Position numbers and translations under genes: made by a program. The notes beneath the pieces are model-generated. The model worked only from the letters and a program-made list of their open reading frames with translations. It had not been told where the DNA came from and searched no databases. From assembly GCA_013180625.2 (NCBI GenBank), contig SNVD02013706.1:18502-82501 (forward strand): a stretch of DNA of 64,000 bases, in the 5' to 3' direction. This document shows, piece after piece, positions 24,125 through 35,821 of this stretch; position 1 is the stretch's first letter; each line of letters begins with the position of its first letter. This DNA is from Boswellia sacra. Taxonomy: Eukaryota > Streptophyta > Magnoliopsida > Sapindales > Burseraceae.

Positions 24125-25110
24125 ATGGCAACTTTTAATCCAACTTCACATGTTGAAGGGATTTCTATCTCTAGACCTCCGTTTTTTAAAGGAAGTGATT
24201 ACTCTTATTGGAAAACTAGAATGAGTATTTTCTTGAAATCTTTTGATTATGATTTATGGTCTATTGTTTTGGAAGGACCTTTTGTTCCTACCAAAATTGA
24301 AAATGGAGAAAGCATGCTTAAAGAACCTAAAGAGTTTAGTGAAGATGATAAAAAGAAATTGAGTTTGAATGCTAAAGCTATGAATGTATTATATTGTGCT
24401 CTAGATAGAAATGAGTTAAATAGAATATCTACTTATTCTATGGCATAAGAAATATGGCACATACTTAAAGTAATTAGTCAAGTTAAAGAATCTAAAATTA
24501 GTATGCTAGTTCATAGTTATGAGCTTTTTAAAATGAAATCGGATGAATCAATTTCTGAAATGTTTACTAGATTTACGGATATTGTCAACGGTTTGAAATC
24601 TATTAGTAAATCTTATTCTAATGTTGAAATGGTGAGAAAGATTCTTAGGTGTTTACCAAAATCATGGAAGCCAAAGGTGACGGCAATTCAAGAAGCAAAG
24701 GACCTCACCAAACTACAATTAGAAGAACTTATGAGTTCTCTCATGACTCATGAAATCACCTTGAAGGAGAATGAAGAAGATTCCAAGAAAAAGAAAAATA
24801 TCGCTTTCAAATCTTCAACAAAAGAAGAAGATGACTCTGCTGACAAAGGAGATGATGAAGATCTTGCATTCATCACAAGAAAGCTAAAAAGGATGATTAG
24901 AAGAAACCAATGATTCAAGAAGAATTCTAGAAGGGAGTACAAAGGGCAAAGCAAGATAAGAAAAATGATCGAGTCATTTGCTATGAGTGCAAGAAACTAG
25001 GACATGTAAAAATGGATTGTCCTTACTTCAAGAATCAAGGCAAGAAATCCAAAGCAATGAAAGCCACATATAGGGATGACAGTGAAGCTAGCTCCACCGA
25101 AGAAGATTAC
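24125..25110 (+). pseudogene. Copia gag
   Basis: It begins MATFNPTSHVEGISISRPPF with FFKGSDYSYWKTRMSIFLKS, the usual N-terminal block of plant copia gag. A UBN2-type region follows (LVHSYELFKMKSDESISEMF, LPKSWKPKVTAIQEAK). A CCHC knuckle ICYECKKLGHVKMDC lies near 24980-25020. A TAA at 24447-24449 and a frameshift at about 24910 break it. Gag would form the particle and package RNA. The start is the first ATG after the primer site. Confidence 0.85.
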
Positions 25111-26636
25111 TAAGTGGCAAACATGTGTTTCATGGCTTTAAGTGAAGATGAGGTGCGTATTCTAAACTATGATCCTAAGCTTTCATATGTTGAATTGCTT
25201 GAAGCATTCCAAAATTTACATGTGCAAGTTGATAAACAAAATTCACAAATCAATGCTTTCAAAAAGAAGTCAAAAATCATGTTATCTCAATTAGAGGAGT
25301 TGTTGGAAATAAATGAAGCTTTAGAAAATGAAAATTAAATTTTAAAGCAAAAAGATTTTGAAAGTTTGAAAAATCAAATACATTTATTAAAAACTGAAAA
25401 TGACATTTTAAAACAAAAGGATTATTATAAATTGTAGAAAGAAAATGCTATTTTGAAAAAGGAAAATAATGACTTAAGAAATATTGTTGATAGTTTTACA
25501 AAAAGCACAAAAATTTTGAACTTTATGTTACAAAACCAAAGGTGTGTTTTTGATAAAAGAGGCTTAGGATACAAAATTCATAAAAATCAAAAGTATTTTA
25601 AAAACTATTTTGTTCATGCATCTTCTAGGAATAATCTTCATCATTCATGTACTTATTGTGGAAGAAAAGGACACAAAGTGCATTCTTGCTATATTAAGAG
25701 AAACCCTAATTTGAAACAAATATGGGTTCCAAAAAGTACCATAACTAACCCACAAGAACCCAAGAACATTTGGATACCAAAAAGTTACTCTTTGAATATT
25801 GATTGTAGAAACAAAGGAGTGACAAACACAAGTGGTGCTTAGATGGTGGATGCTCAAGGCATATGACCGGAGATGCCTCCAAGTTCTCAAGATTAATCAT
25901 GAAGAAAGAAGGATATGTGACATTCGGTGATAATGCCAAAGGAAGGGTAATCGGACATGGTGATATTTGTAACCCTTCTTCACCTATTATTAAAGATGTT
26001 TTGCTTGTTAATGGTTTGAAATATGATTTGATTAGCATTAGTCAATTGTGTGATAAGGGATATTTTGTTGCTTTTAGGCCTAACAGATGTGTGATTCAGG
26101 ATGTTAGTAACAATAAGACATTATTTATTGGTAATAGATGTGGTAATATTTATACAATTGATATTGATGTTAATGATCATGTAGAAAATTGTTTCATTGT
26201 TAATCATGATGCTTGGTTATGGCATAGAAGGTTACATCATGCTAGCATGGGCACAATTTAAAAAATTTCTAAAAATGATGTAGTTCATGGTCTTCAAAAA
26301 ATAAAATTTGAAAAGGATAAGATTTGTGATGCTTGTCAATTTGTAAAACAAGTGAGAACTTCTTTTAAACAAAAGAAATTTATTTCAACAAATAAACCTC
26401 TACACATACTTCATTTGGATTTATTTGGACCATCAAGAACTCAAAGCCTTGGTGGAAGTATTATCTTTTTGTTATTGTGGATGATTATTCAAGATTCACT
26501 TGGGTGTTATTCATGAAAACTAAAAATGAGGCCACACAAGCTTTTTCAAAATTTGCAAAAAGAGTCCAAAATAAAAAAGGGTATTCTATTGTGTCCATTA
26601 GGAGTGATCATGGTGGTGAAGTAGACAATGTTGCAT
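25111..26636 (+). pseudogene. Copia linker, protease and truncated integrase
   Basis: A coiled-coil-like linker rich in Glu, Lys and Asn (25114-25560) is followed by a second zinc knuckle (CTYCGRKGHKVHSC) and two WVPK/WIPK motifs near 25720-25780. A protease-like CLDGGCSRHMTGD lies near 25845. The integrase zinc region has WHRRLHHAS and ICDACQ, then HLDLFGPSRT (first Asp) and IRSDHGGEVDN (second Asp). The frame stops before the catalytic Glu, where the element is truncated. Stops lie at 25336, 25435 and 26260, and a frameshift lies near 25840. Confidence 0.82.
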
Positions 26637-27524
26637 TTGAAATACGAATGCAAATGAAGAATAACACAACACAAAGTTAAATAGAGTGAGAAATAATCAG
26701 TGAGAGAAACTTGGTTAAGGGATCATTCTCTACCATAGGATGTGAATTTGCAAATCAATTATAGAACTGTCATCCAATTACAGCATTGAAATCATCAACC
26801 GTAGATAACAACAAGCTCTATTACCCCAGTCTTTCCTTACTTTGTCGTTAAATAAAACAAGCTCTTTTTTTAATCTCTATCCATTAAACAACCTAGAATA
26901 AGCTCTTTAAATTTAATTCAATTGAAGCATTACGATAAGAAAGATAGGATAATTTAAGCAATAAATACACAAGCTCGGATTATTTAACTTAGTTTATATT
27001 CTCCAATTGCAATCTTTGATCACAATTTTGCTACCAACAATTAGAACCTCGAGACAACTACGGATCAAGATATCTAGTCTAGCAATAAACAACAACCAGA
27101 TTTTATTTAATTGGTCACCCAAATAAAATCAATAAGTAATCATAAGCATTAAATATGGGAAAATACAAGCAACTACAATTAGAGAATTGGATCACAATTT
27201 CTTGAATAATCAACTCACAAAAACCATATTGAGGGCTTTGAAATCACCCTCAACCAAATCGGATTTAGTTACACATGTTCAAACACAACATAAATATAAT
27301 ACAACATAGAGCAATTCCATAAGGTGAAAAGGAAAGGAAAAACTTAACAAATCTTTGAAACACTCCTCCATATATGAATCTCCTTACGATTGTAGTTCCT
27401 CCACTTTCTAAGCCTTCTTTCTCCTTCAAGAACTCCAAGGGATGAGAGAAATCAAGAGAGGTAGCCTCCAACACTTTCTCCCCATTCTTTTTCTTAAAAT
27501 AAACACTAAAATATGTTTGCATAC
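26637..27524 (-). repeat. Right (5') LTR of element E, distal part
   Basis: It is homologous to about 14372-15225 of the left LTR. It is interrupted by element B, and the CATAC at 27520-27524 is the left copy of B's target duplication. The first roughly 145 bases of the LTR (as read on plus) are missing at the copia junction. Confidence 0.85.
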
Positions 27525-28946
27525 TGATGAACAATTAAATATGTATGCTTAATAAGAGCTTAATTCATCATATGCATTAACAGTGTCATTAAATTCCTCA
27601 ACTTAAGCATATTTGTAGTCTTTACCTCTTTTGAATTAACTTTCTCTTAATTTCGGTTTTGATGTAGGTTTGGTAAAATGAGCATAACTTTCTATTTATA
27701 TATCATAATGGTGCAAATCTTAGTATTTTTGAAAGCTGATTAAATTATCTGCAAGATTCTATTTAACAAACATCATCAAATTCGGGCACTTAGTGGACCA
27801 AAAATGGGCTTCAGGTGAACCCATCTATAGTTTTAGTCCAGTTTGATCATGCCTCAGTATTTTGACCATATCTCTCAAAATACTTATCCAAATTATGCAA
27901 ATCAATATGTGATAGAAATCTGAGAGAAATATCTACAACTTTAATGAAGACATGTGATCAAAATTCTCAATAATTCAATGTCAAAATTGGTGGTCAAAGT
28001 GGTGCACCTAATGATTCCAATTCTAAAAGTTAGTTCACCTAATATTTGACAATTGTTCCTTTGTAATTTCACAAGTTTGCCCCTGAATGTATCTATAAAT
28101 AGAGGTGCCTTGTGACCCATTAGGGCATCTTGGCCTTGGCTAGGATCACTTGTTATTGTGCTTTTCTCTCTTGTGTTTTGCTTTTTTAATGTTATTAATG
28201 AATTTTCTTTTCCTTGCAATTTTTTTTCTTTCTTTTATAATGTTTTGCTAAATTCTCTCTTGCTAAGATGCTGAAACCCTTGATATGAGAATAAGTTTTG
28301 TCTAACCCTTGACATGTGCTTTATAATCATAATCTTGTGTTGTTTATTTTATATGATTTATATTTATTTTCTTAATCAATCTTGACACCAATCGTAAAGT
28401 GGAGGTCTTGATCCATTATCGACAATCCTTGGCACATCAAATGTTTGGATCCTTTCTAGATGTTGTATGGTTCTTCCTTACCAACACGAATCTAGTTAGG
28501 AACCTTGATTTATTGTAGATATATGGTGATTGACACATTGGATGCTTGAACCCATTTACAAGAAGTTGTATAAATATTGGTAACGAAACAAATATAATTC
28601 ATATAACTAAATGGTTTACTTATCCTTGTTCAATATATCAAGGGCACATCCCCTAACCTTAGCTTTCATTATTATTGTGTTAATTCCTCTTACTTTTGTA
28701 CTTTAGTTATTCTTATTTAATACTTATGAAATTGTTCTTTCATTTACTATGGTAGGTTTTACCTCATATTTCTGTGGATAGTTTAACCACCTTTTGTTAA
28801 TATCATCTTGATTATTCATATTATATTTTCTTACCATATAGTTTGTAGCGCTAAATCCCCTTCCTCGTGGATCGACCCCTGTCTCATCGGGTTTATTACT
28901 TCGATACTCCTACACTTGGAAGACAATCCTATTTTCGGATGTGTCA
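27525..28946 (+). repeat. 5' LTR of element B (1422 bp)
   Basis: It starts TGATGAACAATTAAATATG and ends GGATGTGTCA. The TATA box is at 28094-28101. It is diverged by scattered substitutions from the 3' LTR, so B is not a very recent insertion. Confidence 0.92.
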
Positions 28947-28952
28947 AGTTTT

Positions 28953-28970
28953 TGGCGCCGTTGCCGGGGA
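28953..28970 (+). other. Primer binding site of B (tRNA-Asp type)
   Basis: TGGCGCCGTTGCCGGGGA, six bases after the LTR, is complementary to the 3' end of plant tRNA-Asp, the primer of Athila elements. This copy is undamaged. Confidence 0.85.
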
Positions 28971-29039
28971 GGGTAAAAATTTGGCGTACAAAATTGTAAG
29001 TATTTTCTTTTCTCATTTTTTTTTCATTTTTTTTTTTTG

Positions 29040-30750
29040 CATGTTTTCATATTTCTTTCTCTTTGCATTAGTTGGTAGAATTGTTAGGAGCCACTCATCT
29101 TCTTAAGAAATCATTCTCAAACCCAACTAAGAACATTAATAGGCTCCATAAATCTTAGAACTTGTGCACAATCATGCATAGTCTTTCCTCATGATGCAAT
29201 ATATATCGACCATGAATTGGATTTCATTCAATTCTTACCCCACTTTCGTGGTCTAGATGTTGAAAACCCATTTTTGCACTTGAGAGAATTTAAAGAGTTT
29301 TGCAATACATATAGTGACCTAAATTACAGCATAAACATCTTTAGATTAAAGCTTTTTCCTTTTTCTTTAAAAGATAAAGCTAAAACATGGCTACAAAATC
29401 TTAGGTCAGAATCCATTAGCTCATGGGATGAAATGGAACAACAATTTCTGAAAAGAATTATTTCCTCCCTATAGAAAAAAATTTCTTAAAAGCCAAATCA
29501 TCAATTTCACTCAAAAACAAGGAGAGACCTTTTGCCAATGTTAGGATAGGTATAAAGCATTGCTTAATACTTGTCCTCACCATGGTTTGGAAACATGGAG
29601 ACTAGTTTTAATTTTCTATGAAGGTCTTACACATCAAGTTAGGCAAATGGTAGAATTTATGTGTAATGGACAATTTGAAAATAAAGACCCTGATGAAGCC
29701 ATGGATTTCCTAGACTTACTAGCGAAAAATGCCCTAAATTGGAACAATGTTGGCACCTATGAGGTACCAAGAACATCTAGGGAGAAAAGTTGAGGACTTA
29801 GAAATGTGGTCTACGCAAAAAATTGTCTGTCACACTTGTATTACTAGTGGTCATCCTACGAATGATTGTCCAATTATGCCTACCTTACGGAAAAGTCACC
29901 ATGACCAAACCAATGTTTTAAACACTTTCCAAAGGTCAAATCCTAATCCTTACAAAATTTTGGATGGAAAAATCACTTGAATTTTGATTAGAGGAATGAT
30001 AATCATGCACAATCTTACCAACGTCCCTTTCAATCATATCAAAATTTTAAAAAATCTCATGGTCATGCATCTTATAAGGATCTTAAAGAAACATTGGATT
30101 CATTCATTGCAAAGCAAGAGGCTTTTAATAGTCAAACTGCTCAAACTATGGCGAACTTGAATGATGCTCTTGAGAAACTTGCATTTGCATTTAGTACTCA
30201 TGAAAAAGGTGAGTTTCCATCTCAACTAGAGCCAAACTCCATCAATCCACATGTGAGTAATCCAAGTGGCCAACATCTAGACGAAGATTCGGTAAGTACT
30301 CTTCATGATGGTAAGGTTGATAAAGAACATATTCTTAACCCTTATGAGAAAGATGATGAATCAATCTCAAAGGGTAAGGAAGAGATTAATAAACCTACAC
30401 TTAACAAGGAAGAGATCAAATCGTTACTTATGCCCTCATGTCATCATGCAAAGGAACTTAACCAAAATTTTGACGTTAATGAATTTTTCAAGCATGATAA
30501 AAGTTATGAAGCTAATAAGATTAAAACTAATGTGGAAGACTGTATCCATAATGAGAATTTTTCAAGTCCTTCAGAAATCGGGTTAACCAATTCATTTGAA
30601 CCAAGTGTGCAACTAGTGCCCATTGCTTCTAAAGAATTTTCATTGCTTGATTTTGTAAAAGTGAATGAAATTAAGAGTTGGGAGCCATGTTTTGAAAAAA
30701 GGCAGGAAGAAACATCCACACTCAAGAATGCATGCCTCAAGGACAACTAA
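29040..30750 (+). pseudogene. Athila gag of element B fused to the pre-RT linker
   Basis: Gag blocks present are FIQFLPHFRGLDVENPFLHL, LKLFPFSLKDKAKTWLQNL and ISSWDEMEQQFLKRI. A CHTCITSGHPTNDC zinc knuckle lies near 29830-29870. The last open frame (30094-30750, 218 codons) starts with the gag C-terminal MDSFIAKQEAFNSQTAQTM part. It then passes directly into a segment related to the region just upstream of RT in C and D (VEDCIHNENFSSPSEIGLTN, compared with VEDHIQKGSSSDPLETCLVN in C). The protease is therefore precisely skipped. Stops near 29472, 29795 and 29978 break the gag frame. Confidence 0.8.
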
Positions 30751-31118
30751 ACTCAACCAGTAGTAATCTCTTTCATTCTCACAAATAAAGGAAAAAGAGA
30801 GGTAACACCTCAATGGCATATTTTTGACCGTGGTAAATTACTTTCGAAGAGATTCCTCTTTTGGCTTTTTTTATTACAATTGTTCAAATTTCATCCGTCT
30901 ATGCCATATTTTTATTTTTATTCTTGATTTTTGCTATCATTTCTAGTTTGCTTTTATTTTATTTTGTGTGTGTTTATTTTAGTTGTGTGTTTTTATTTTG
31001 TTTCCTGGTCAAGTGGCGGATACGGTACTCCGTGACTTCTAAAGTTAGTCTTTCAGTTCCCTAAAAACTGTTGCTTACCTTGCATTCATTTTCTTTTCTT
31101 CTCTCTCAATTTTTTCAC
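30751..31118 (+). other. Junction and leader where pol should be in element B
   Basis: RT, RNase H and integrase are missing. About 260 bases of T-rich sequence of unknown origin are followed at about 31008 by the conserved KHF-ORF leader 'tcaagtggcggatacggtactccgtgac' shared with A, C and D. Confidence 0.7.
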
Positions 31119-31766
31119 ATGGATACCATCCTCTCCAATCTGCACAAACATTTTCCCTCTCTTCCACAAAATGATTTCCTTAAAATTTACAAAGCTCATG
31201 TAGAAAGACTAAGGATGTTAATGTGCAAGGGCATTCCTGCTGATTTAAGATGGTTAATTGAAGCCAAGGTTCGATTTTCTTGTGAACTTTTAGATAATCT
31301 TGTTTCTCACATGCCAGGTTTGGGAAAAAGCTCTTACGCCAAAAAGCGAAGGGCAAAAAGGTTACAAGTTTGTCACAAATGTGCAAGGTGGAGTTGTAAC
31401 CAGCATTGTCACCCCTTGGGGTATTTGTCTAACAATCGAGAGGATAAACTACAGTTCATCAAGAATGGACTGAGTAGGGAGTCATTGGATGATAAGTGAC
31501 TCTTGAGATGCATTCTTATGGGCTTGTGCAATGTGAAATCTTAAAATTGTGGACACAATTCTGAGATGAGCAGGAACGTTATAGTCTTGAGAATCTGACT
31601 CAAAATGACCTTGTTTGCCAGTTTATAAGAAAACTAGATGGGAAGCATATCCCCAACTCATATAAGGTGTTTAAGCCGTTTCTTGAGGTAAAACCAGAAG
31701 AAGATGTGAGCCACAGTCATAACTACCTATACATATGCATGTGTGCTATCATTTTTTAATGGCACA
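31119..31766 (+). pseudogene. KHF-ORF of element B
   Basis: It starts MDTILSNLHKHFPSLPQND. It keeps the complete basic plus Cys segment KKRRAKRLQVCHKCARWSC followed by NQHC, and REDKLQFIKNGLSRESLDD. A short deletion near 31495 shifts the frame and ends the ORF at 31499. Later parts (WTQF, NDLVCQFIRKLDGKHIPNS) are recognisable. At the position of the shared terminal TAG this copy has TAT (31661-31663), so similarity continues to about 31766 (EEDVSHSHNYLYICM). Function unknown. Confidence 0.75.
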
Positions 31767-32000
31767 TTTTTTTATTTTAATGCCTTATAGCTTTCATTTT
31801 TTAATTTGTCTCTTTTGTTTGACTTATGGTGTCGTATTTCATCATCTTTTTTTTTTTGAATTTCTATGCATTATTGTCAAAATTTTCAACAAACAACCGA
31901 GATACGTATTTAGATGTCATTATTAGCATGCCTTTTTGCACTCCAAAAATACCAAATCTCTTGTTCTCTTCTTCACACATAGTTAAAGAGTTGCATAGAC

Positions 32001-32650
32001 ATAGAGAGAATTTCACAACGTCGAATCCAAAGGATATGTGTATTTTGTGGATCTCAACCGGAAAAAAGTGAATAGTTTGTATAAGGAGGAAATTATCTTG
32101 GTAGGCTACTGGCTGAAAGAAAGGTTCATATGGTTTATGGGGGAGGTAGCCTCGGGTTAATGGGTTGTGTGTCAACAGCTGCACATGTAGGAGGTAGTCA
32201 AGTTTATGGAGTTATTCCTAAAGCTTTGCTGTAGAAAGTATCGTTGGAAAAATGGTTGGGAAGAAGTTACAGGTCTCCTCTATGCATGAATGCATGGTAA
32301 ATATGCTTATCAAATCAGATGCCTTTATTGCTTTACCAAGTGGCTTTGGTACTCTTGAAGAAATTTTTCAAATTGCCTCTTGGGCCCAACTGAATCTACA
32401 TCGAAAGCCCATAGGTTTGTTGAATGTTAAAAATTTCTTTGATCCTTTAATCAGTTTTGTTGATGTAGCTGTAGAACATAATTTTATCCCTCATTCGGTG
32501 CAATAGATCTTTGTTTTTGCCACTTCTACTAGTGAATTACTTGACAAGTTACAAGCAGTTAAGTATGAATTTGACCCAACTATTACTCAAATTAATTAGT
32601 CAGAAGGACAAAACAAAAAGTGCAAATTAGATTTGAATATCCGTTTGTAA
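32001..32650 (+). pseudogene. LOG-like: LOG-type phosphoribohydrolase, retroelement copy B
   Basis: The start codon is changed (ATA for ATG at 32000-32002). Recognisable blocks are [26 protein letters not shown] (Arg of MHxR changed to Cys), [18 protein letters not shown] (second Gly of PGG changed to Ser) and [20 protein letters not shown]. The C-terminus ends at TAA 32648-32650. A frameshift near 32232 and stops near 32504 and 32597 break it. Two active-site changes plus the lost start mean no enzyme. Intron-less. Confidence 0.9.
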
Positions 32651-33625
32651 TTTTCCTTGTCTTTTATTTTATTTGTAGCATTTTATTTTACGTGTCTTTC
32701 AGGTCGTCTCTTTTGAATAATAAAAGCTTCAGGTAATGTCTCCTATACTTTATCTCTTTACATTCAAACATTGAGGACAATGTTTCATTTGGTTGGGGGG
32801 GAAGGATACATAAGTGTGTCTTGAATTTTCTTTTTCCTGCAAAAAGAAAAAAAAAGAAAAGCGAGTTAGTAATTAGATACAGAGTGTGGTGTAAGGAGTT
32901 TAAATCCTCTTGAGATGCATTCTGGGTCAGAAGTGGTAAAGTAGGGAGGACTAGTTTGAACTCTTGAAACACACTCTAACCAATTTGTCATTTTGTTTTC
33001 ATTTTACATTTTTTAAGACTTATTTTAACTAACTTGATATTATTTTTTTTATTTTTGAATTTTGTAACAAAGAGGTCTTATTCATTTCACTTTGAATTAT
33101 TCAAATCTATCAACCTTATCATTTAATAAACTGTGTGCTTATGTACTCGTTAAGCAAGTATTTATGAACCCTTCTTCACACACACACATACTTTGATGCA
33201 TGATTGTGGGTTGCAAAATGAAATGTTGCAATATTTGAGTTCTTTTGTTTTGTTTAGGATAACAACAAAAAGGAAGGGGAAAGTAAAAAAAAAGTGAAAG
33301 AAAAAAAAAGAGCAATTGTGGATAAGTTTGGTCTCGTATCCCCCTTAATTCGAGCAATTAAGTCCGAGGGGTGCCTTAACACTTGATACCCTAAGACCAA
33401 CTTGTTTGGGGGCTATTGGCCCAAAGCTCGTTACATAGATTAGGGAGAAAGCTTAAGGGGATTGAACATTACACTATCCACAAATTTCTAAGCAAAAATA
33501 AAGCATTGGCAACTGCAGTCATTAAACTCGTAGAGGTGTCTCAACACCTAATGCCCTAATACCAACTAGTCCGGGAGTCATTAGCCTCAGGCTCGCTACA
33601 TGGGTTAAAGATACATTCTGTCAAA

Positions 33626-33688
<63 letters not shown>

Positions 33689-34001
33689 TATATATATATA
33701 TATATAATGATGAATGAATGCCCCCTATCAAGGTTATTAGTCTTAACAAATATTAAAACCGATATGACTTCTTTCTAATAAGCCTCATAGTCATGTGTCA
33801 ACTGAGCACAAAAAGAAGGTTTGTTAATACCTTGACGGAAGGGTACATGAGTCATTTAAAAAAATTATTTGAGAGTTTGTTTATTTGGATAAAATCAAGG
33901 AGAGTGCAATAATGACCACCTTAGATGTAAAATTCTATAAATCACTTCTAAATAATAGCACTTTAATTGCTAGGGACTAGCAATAAGCTAGTTGGGGGTT
34001 G
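32651..34001 (+). other. 3' untranslated region of element B
   Basis: It has the same order as in A: ACATTGAGGACAATG (about 32766-32781), a G-rich tract, the duplicated hairpin block (about 33345-33605), a microsatellite (33625-33707) and the G-rich pre-LTR tract. No coding sequence. Confidence 0.75.
33625..33707. repeat. (AT)n(GT)n(AT)n microsatellite in element B
   Basis: A compound dinucleotide repeat at the position where A has (GAA)n(AT)n and C has only a poly-A tract with a few CA/TA units. Confidence 0.92.
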
Positions 34002-35429
34002 TGATGAACACTCAAATATGTATGCTTAATAAGAGCTTAATTAATCATACAGCATTAATAGTGTCATTAAATTCCTCAACTTAAGCATATTCGTAGTCTT
34101 TACCTCTTTTGAATTAACTTTTTCTTAATTTCGGTTTTGATGTAGGTTCGGTAAAATGTGCATAACTTTCTTTTTGTAGATCAGAATGGTGCTAATACTA
34201 ATGATTTGGAAAGCTGATAAAATTATATACAAGATTCTATTTCACAAGCATCATCAAATTCGGGCTCTTCATAAACCAAAAATGAGCTTGAAGTGAACCC
34301 ATCTATAGTTTCAGCCCAGTCTGAACATGCCTCAATATTTTGACCATATCTCTGAAAATACTTATCAAAATGGTACAAATCAATATGTTCTAGAAATCTG
34401 AGGGAAATATCTATAACTTTCATGAAAACATGTGATCAAAATTCTCAATAATTCAATGTCAAAGTCGGTGGTCAAAGTGGTGCACCTAATGATTCCAATT
34501 GTTAAAGTTAGTTAACCTAATATTCAACAATTGTTCATTTGTAATTTGATAAGTTTGCCCCTGAATGTATTTATAAATAGAGGTGCCTTATGACCCATTA
34601 GAGCATCTTGGCCTTGGCTGGGATCACTTGTTATTGTGCTTTTCTCTCTTGTGTTTTGCTTTTTTAATGTTGTTAATGAATTTTCTTTTCCTTGCAATTT
34701 TTTTTCTTTCTTTTATAATGTTTTGCTAAATTCTCTCTTACTAAGGTGAAATGGTGAAACCCTTGATATGAGAATAAGGTTTGTCTAACCTTTGACATGT
34801 GCTTTATAAATATAATCTTATGTTGTTTATTTTATATGATTTATATTTATTTTCTTAATCAATCTTGACACCACTCATAAAGTGGAGGTCTTGATTCATT
34901 GTCAATAATCCTTGGCACATCAAGTGCTTAGATCCTTTCTAGATGTCATATGGTTCTTCCTTACCGACACGAATCTAGTTAGGAACCTTGATTTATTATA
35001 GACATATGGCGATTGGCACATTAGATGCTTGAACCCATTTACAAGAAGTGGTACAAATATTGGTAACAAAACAAATATAATTCATATAACTAAATGGGCT
35101 ACTTATCATTATTCAATATATCAAGGGCGGATCCCCTAACCTTAGATATCATTATTATTGTGTTAATTTCTCTTACTTTTATACTTTAATTATTCTTATT
35201 TATTGTTTTTGAAATTGTTCTTTCATTTACTATGGTAGGTTTTACCTCATACTTTCGTGGATGGTTTAACCACCTTTTGTTAATATCATCTTGATTATTC
35301 ATATTATATTTGTGTACCTTATAGTTTGTAGTGCTAAATCCCCTTCCTCGTGGATCAACCCCGGTCTCACTGGGTTTATTGCTTCGACAATCCTATACTT
35401 AGGAGACAATCCTATTTTCGGATGTGTCA
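34002..35429 (+). repeat. 3' LTR of element B (1428 bp)
   Basis: It starts TGATGAACACTCAAATATG and ends GGATGTGTCA, followed by the CATAC duplication. The TATA box is at 34572-34579. Confidence 0.92.
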
Positions 35430-35821
35430 CATACTCTGCTATAGTAGCCTACTATAGTGCCTTGAATAATAACATGCTACAGTGATTTGTAAAATTACAA
35501 TTCTACAGTACTCACACGATTTTGATCATAACTTCTGGTACCCTATATGGATTCATGAACAAATTTCTCTAGAAACTAGACTTCTAAAGCTTTCCAACGG
35601 TATATAGCACATCATCTAATTCATTGTACATCAATATAATTAAATCCGAGAAGTTGGTTGACTGGCAGAGGTGAAAATGAAGGGTTACTCCAATTTGGTG
35701 CAAGCTCCTCGAAATCTCCTACAAACATCAAAACCATAAAAAACCATAAAAATACCAAGGAATATAGCAAAGAAACATAGATGAATTGATATTTAAATAA
35801 TATATAAATAGACACCTATCA
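35430..35821 (-). repeat. Right (5') LTR of element E, proximal part
   Basis: It continues the LTR broken by B. It begins with the second CATAC copy and ends GACACCTATCA (TGATAGGTGTC on the minus strand), directly before PPR sequence. Confidence 0.88.

Larger units (their letters stand above)
22282..26636 (+). mobile_element. Ty1/copia element, 3' truncated, inserted in element E
   Basis: It has a 5' LTR (22282-24069), a tRNA-iMet-type primer site (24072-24084), gag, protease and the first half of integrase. The sequence then stops inside the integrase core and joins E's LTR near 26636. RT, RNase H and the 3' LTR are missing, together with E's gag, protease, primer site and the first roughly 145 bases of its right LTR. 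One deletion across both elements explains all of this. Confidence 0.85.
27525..35429 (+). mobile_element. Athila element B (+), pol-less, carrying gag, KHF-ORF and LOG
   Basis: This is a structurally complete insertion. It has a 5' LTR (27525-28946), an intact tRNA-Asp primer site, gag, KHF-ORF, LOG, 3' region, a G-rich tract and a 3' LTR (34002-35429). A perfect 5-bp target duplication CATAC lies on both sides (27520-27524 and 35430-35434). Protease, RT, RNase H and integrase are absent, so it must have moved with enzymes from another element if the loss preceded insertion. It sits in the right LTR of E, next to that LTR's TATA region. Confidence 0.92.
14226..35821 (-). mobile_element. Athila-related element E (minus), with nested copia and Athila B insertions
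   Basis: Two copies of one LTR bracket the element: 14226-15621, and 26637-27524 plus 35430-35821. The insertion split a PPR gene with a near-perfect 5-bp duplication (GTTTT at 14221-14225, GTTTC at 35822-35826). Read on the minus strand the interior gives RT, RNase H, integrase, KHF-ORF, LOG, 3' region and LTR. Gag, protease and the primer site are missing because a copia element and an associated deletion replaced them. The LTR is unrelated to that of A-D, although the coding order and cargo are the same. Confidence 0.85.
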
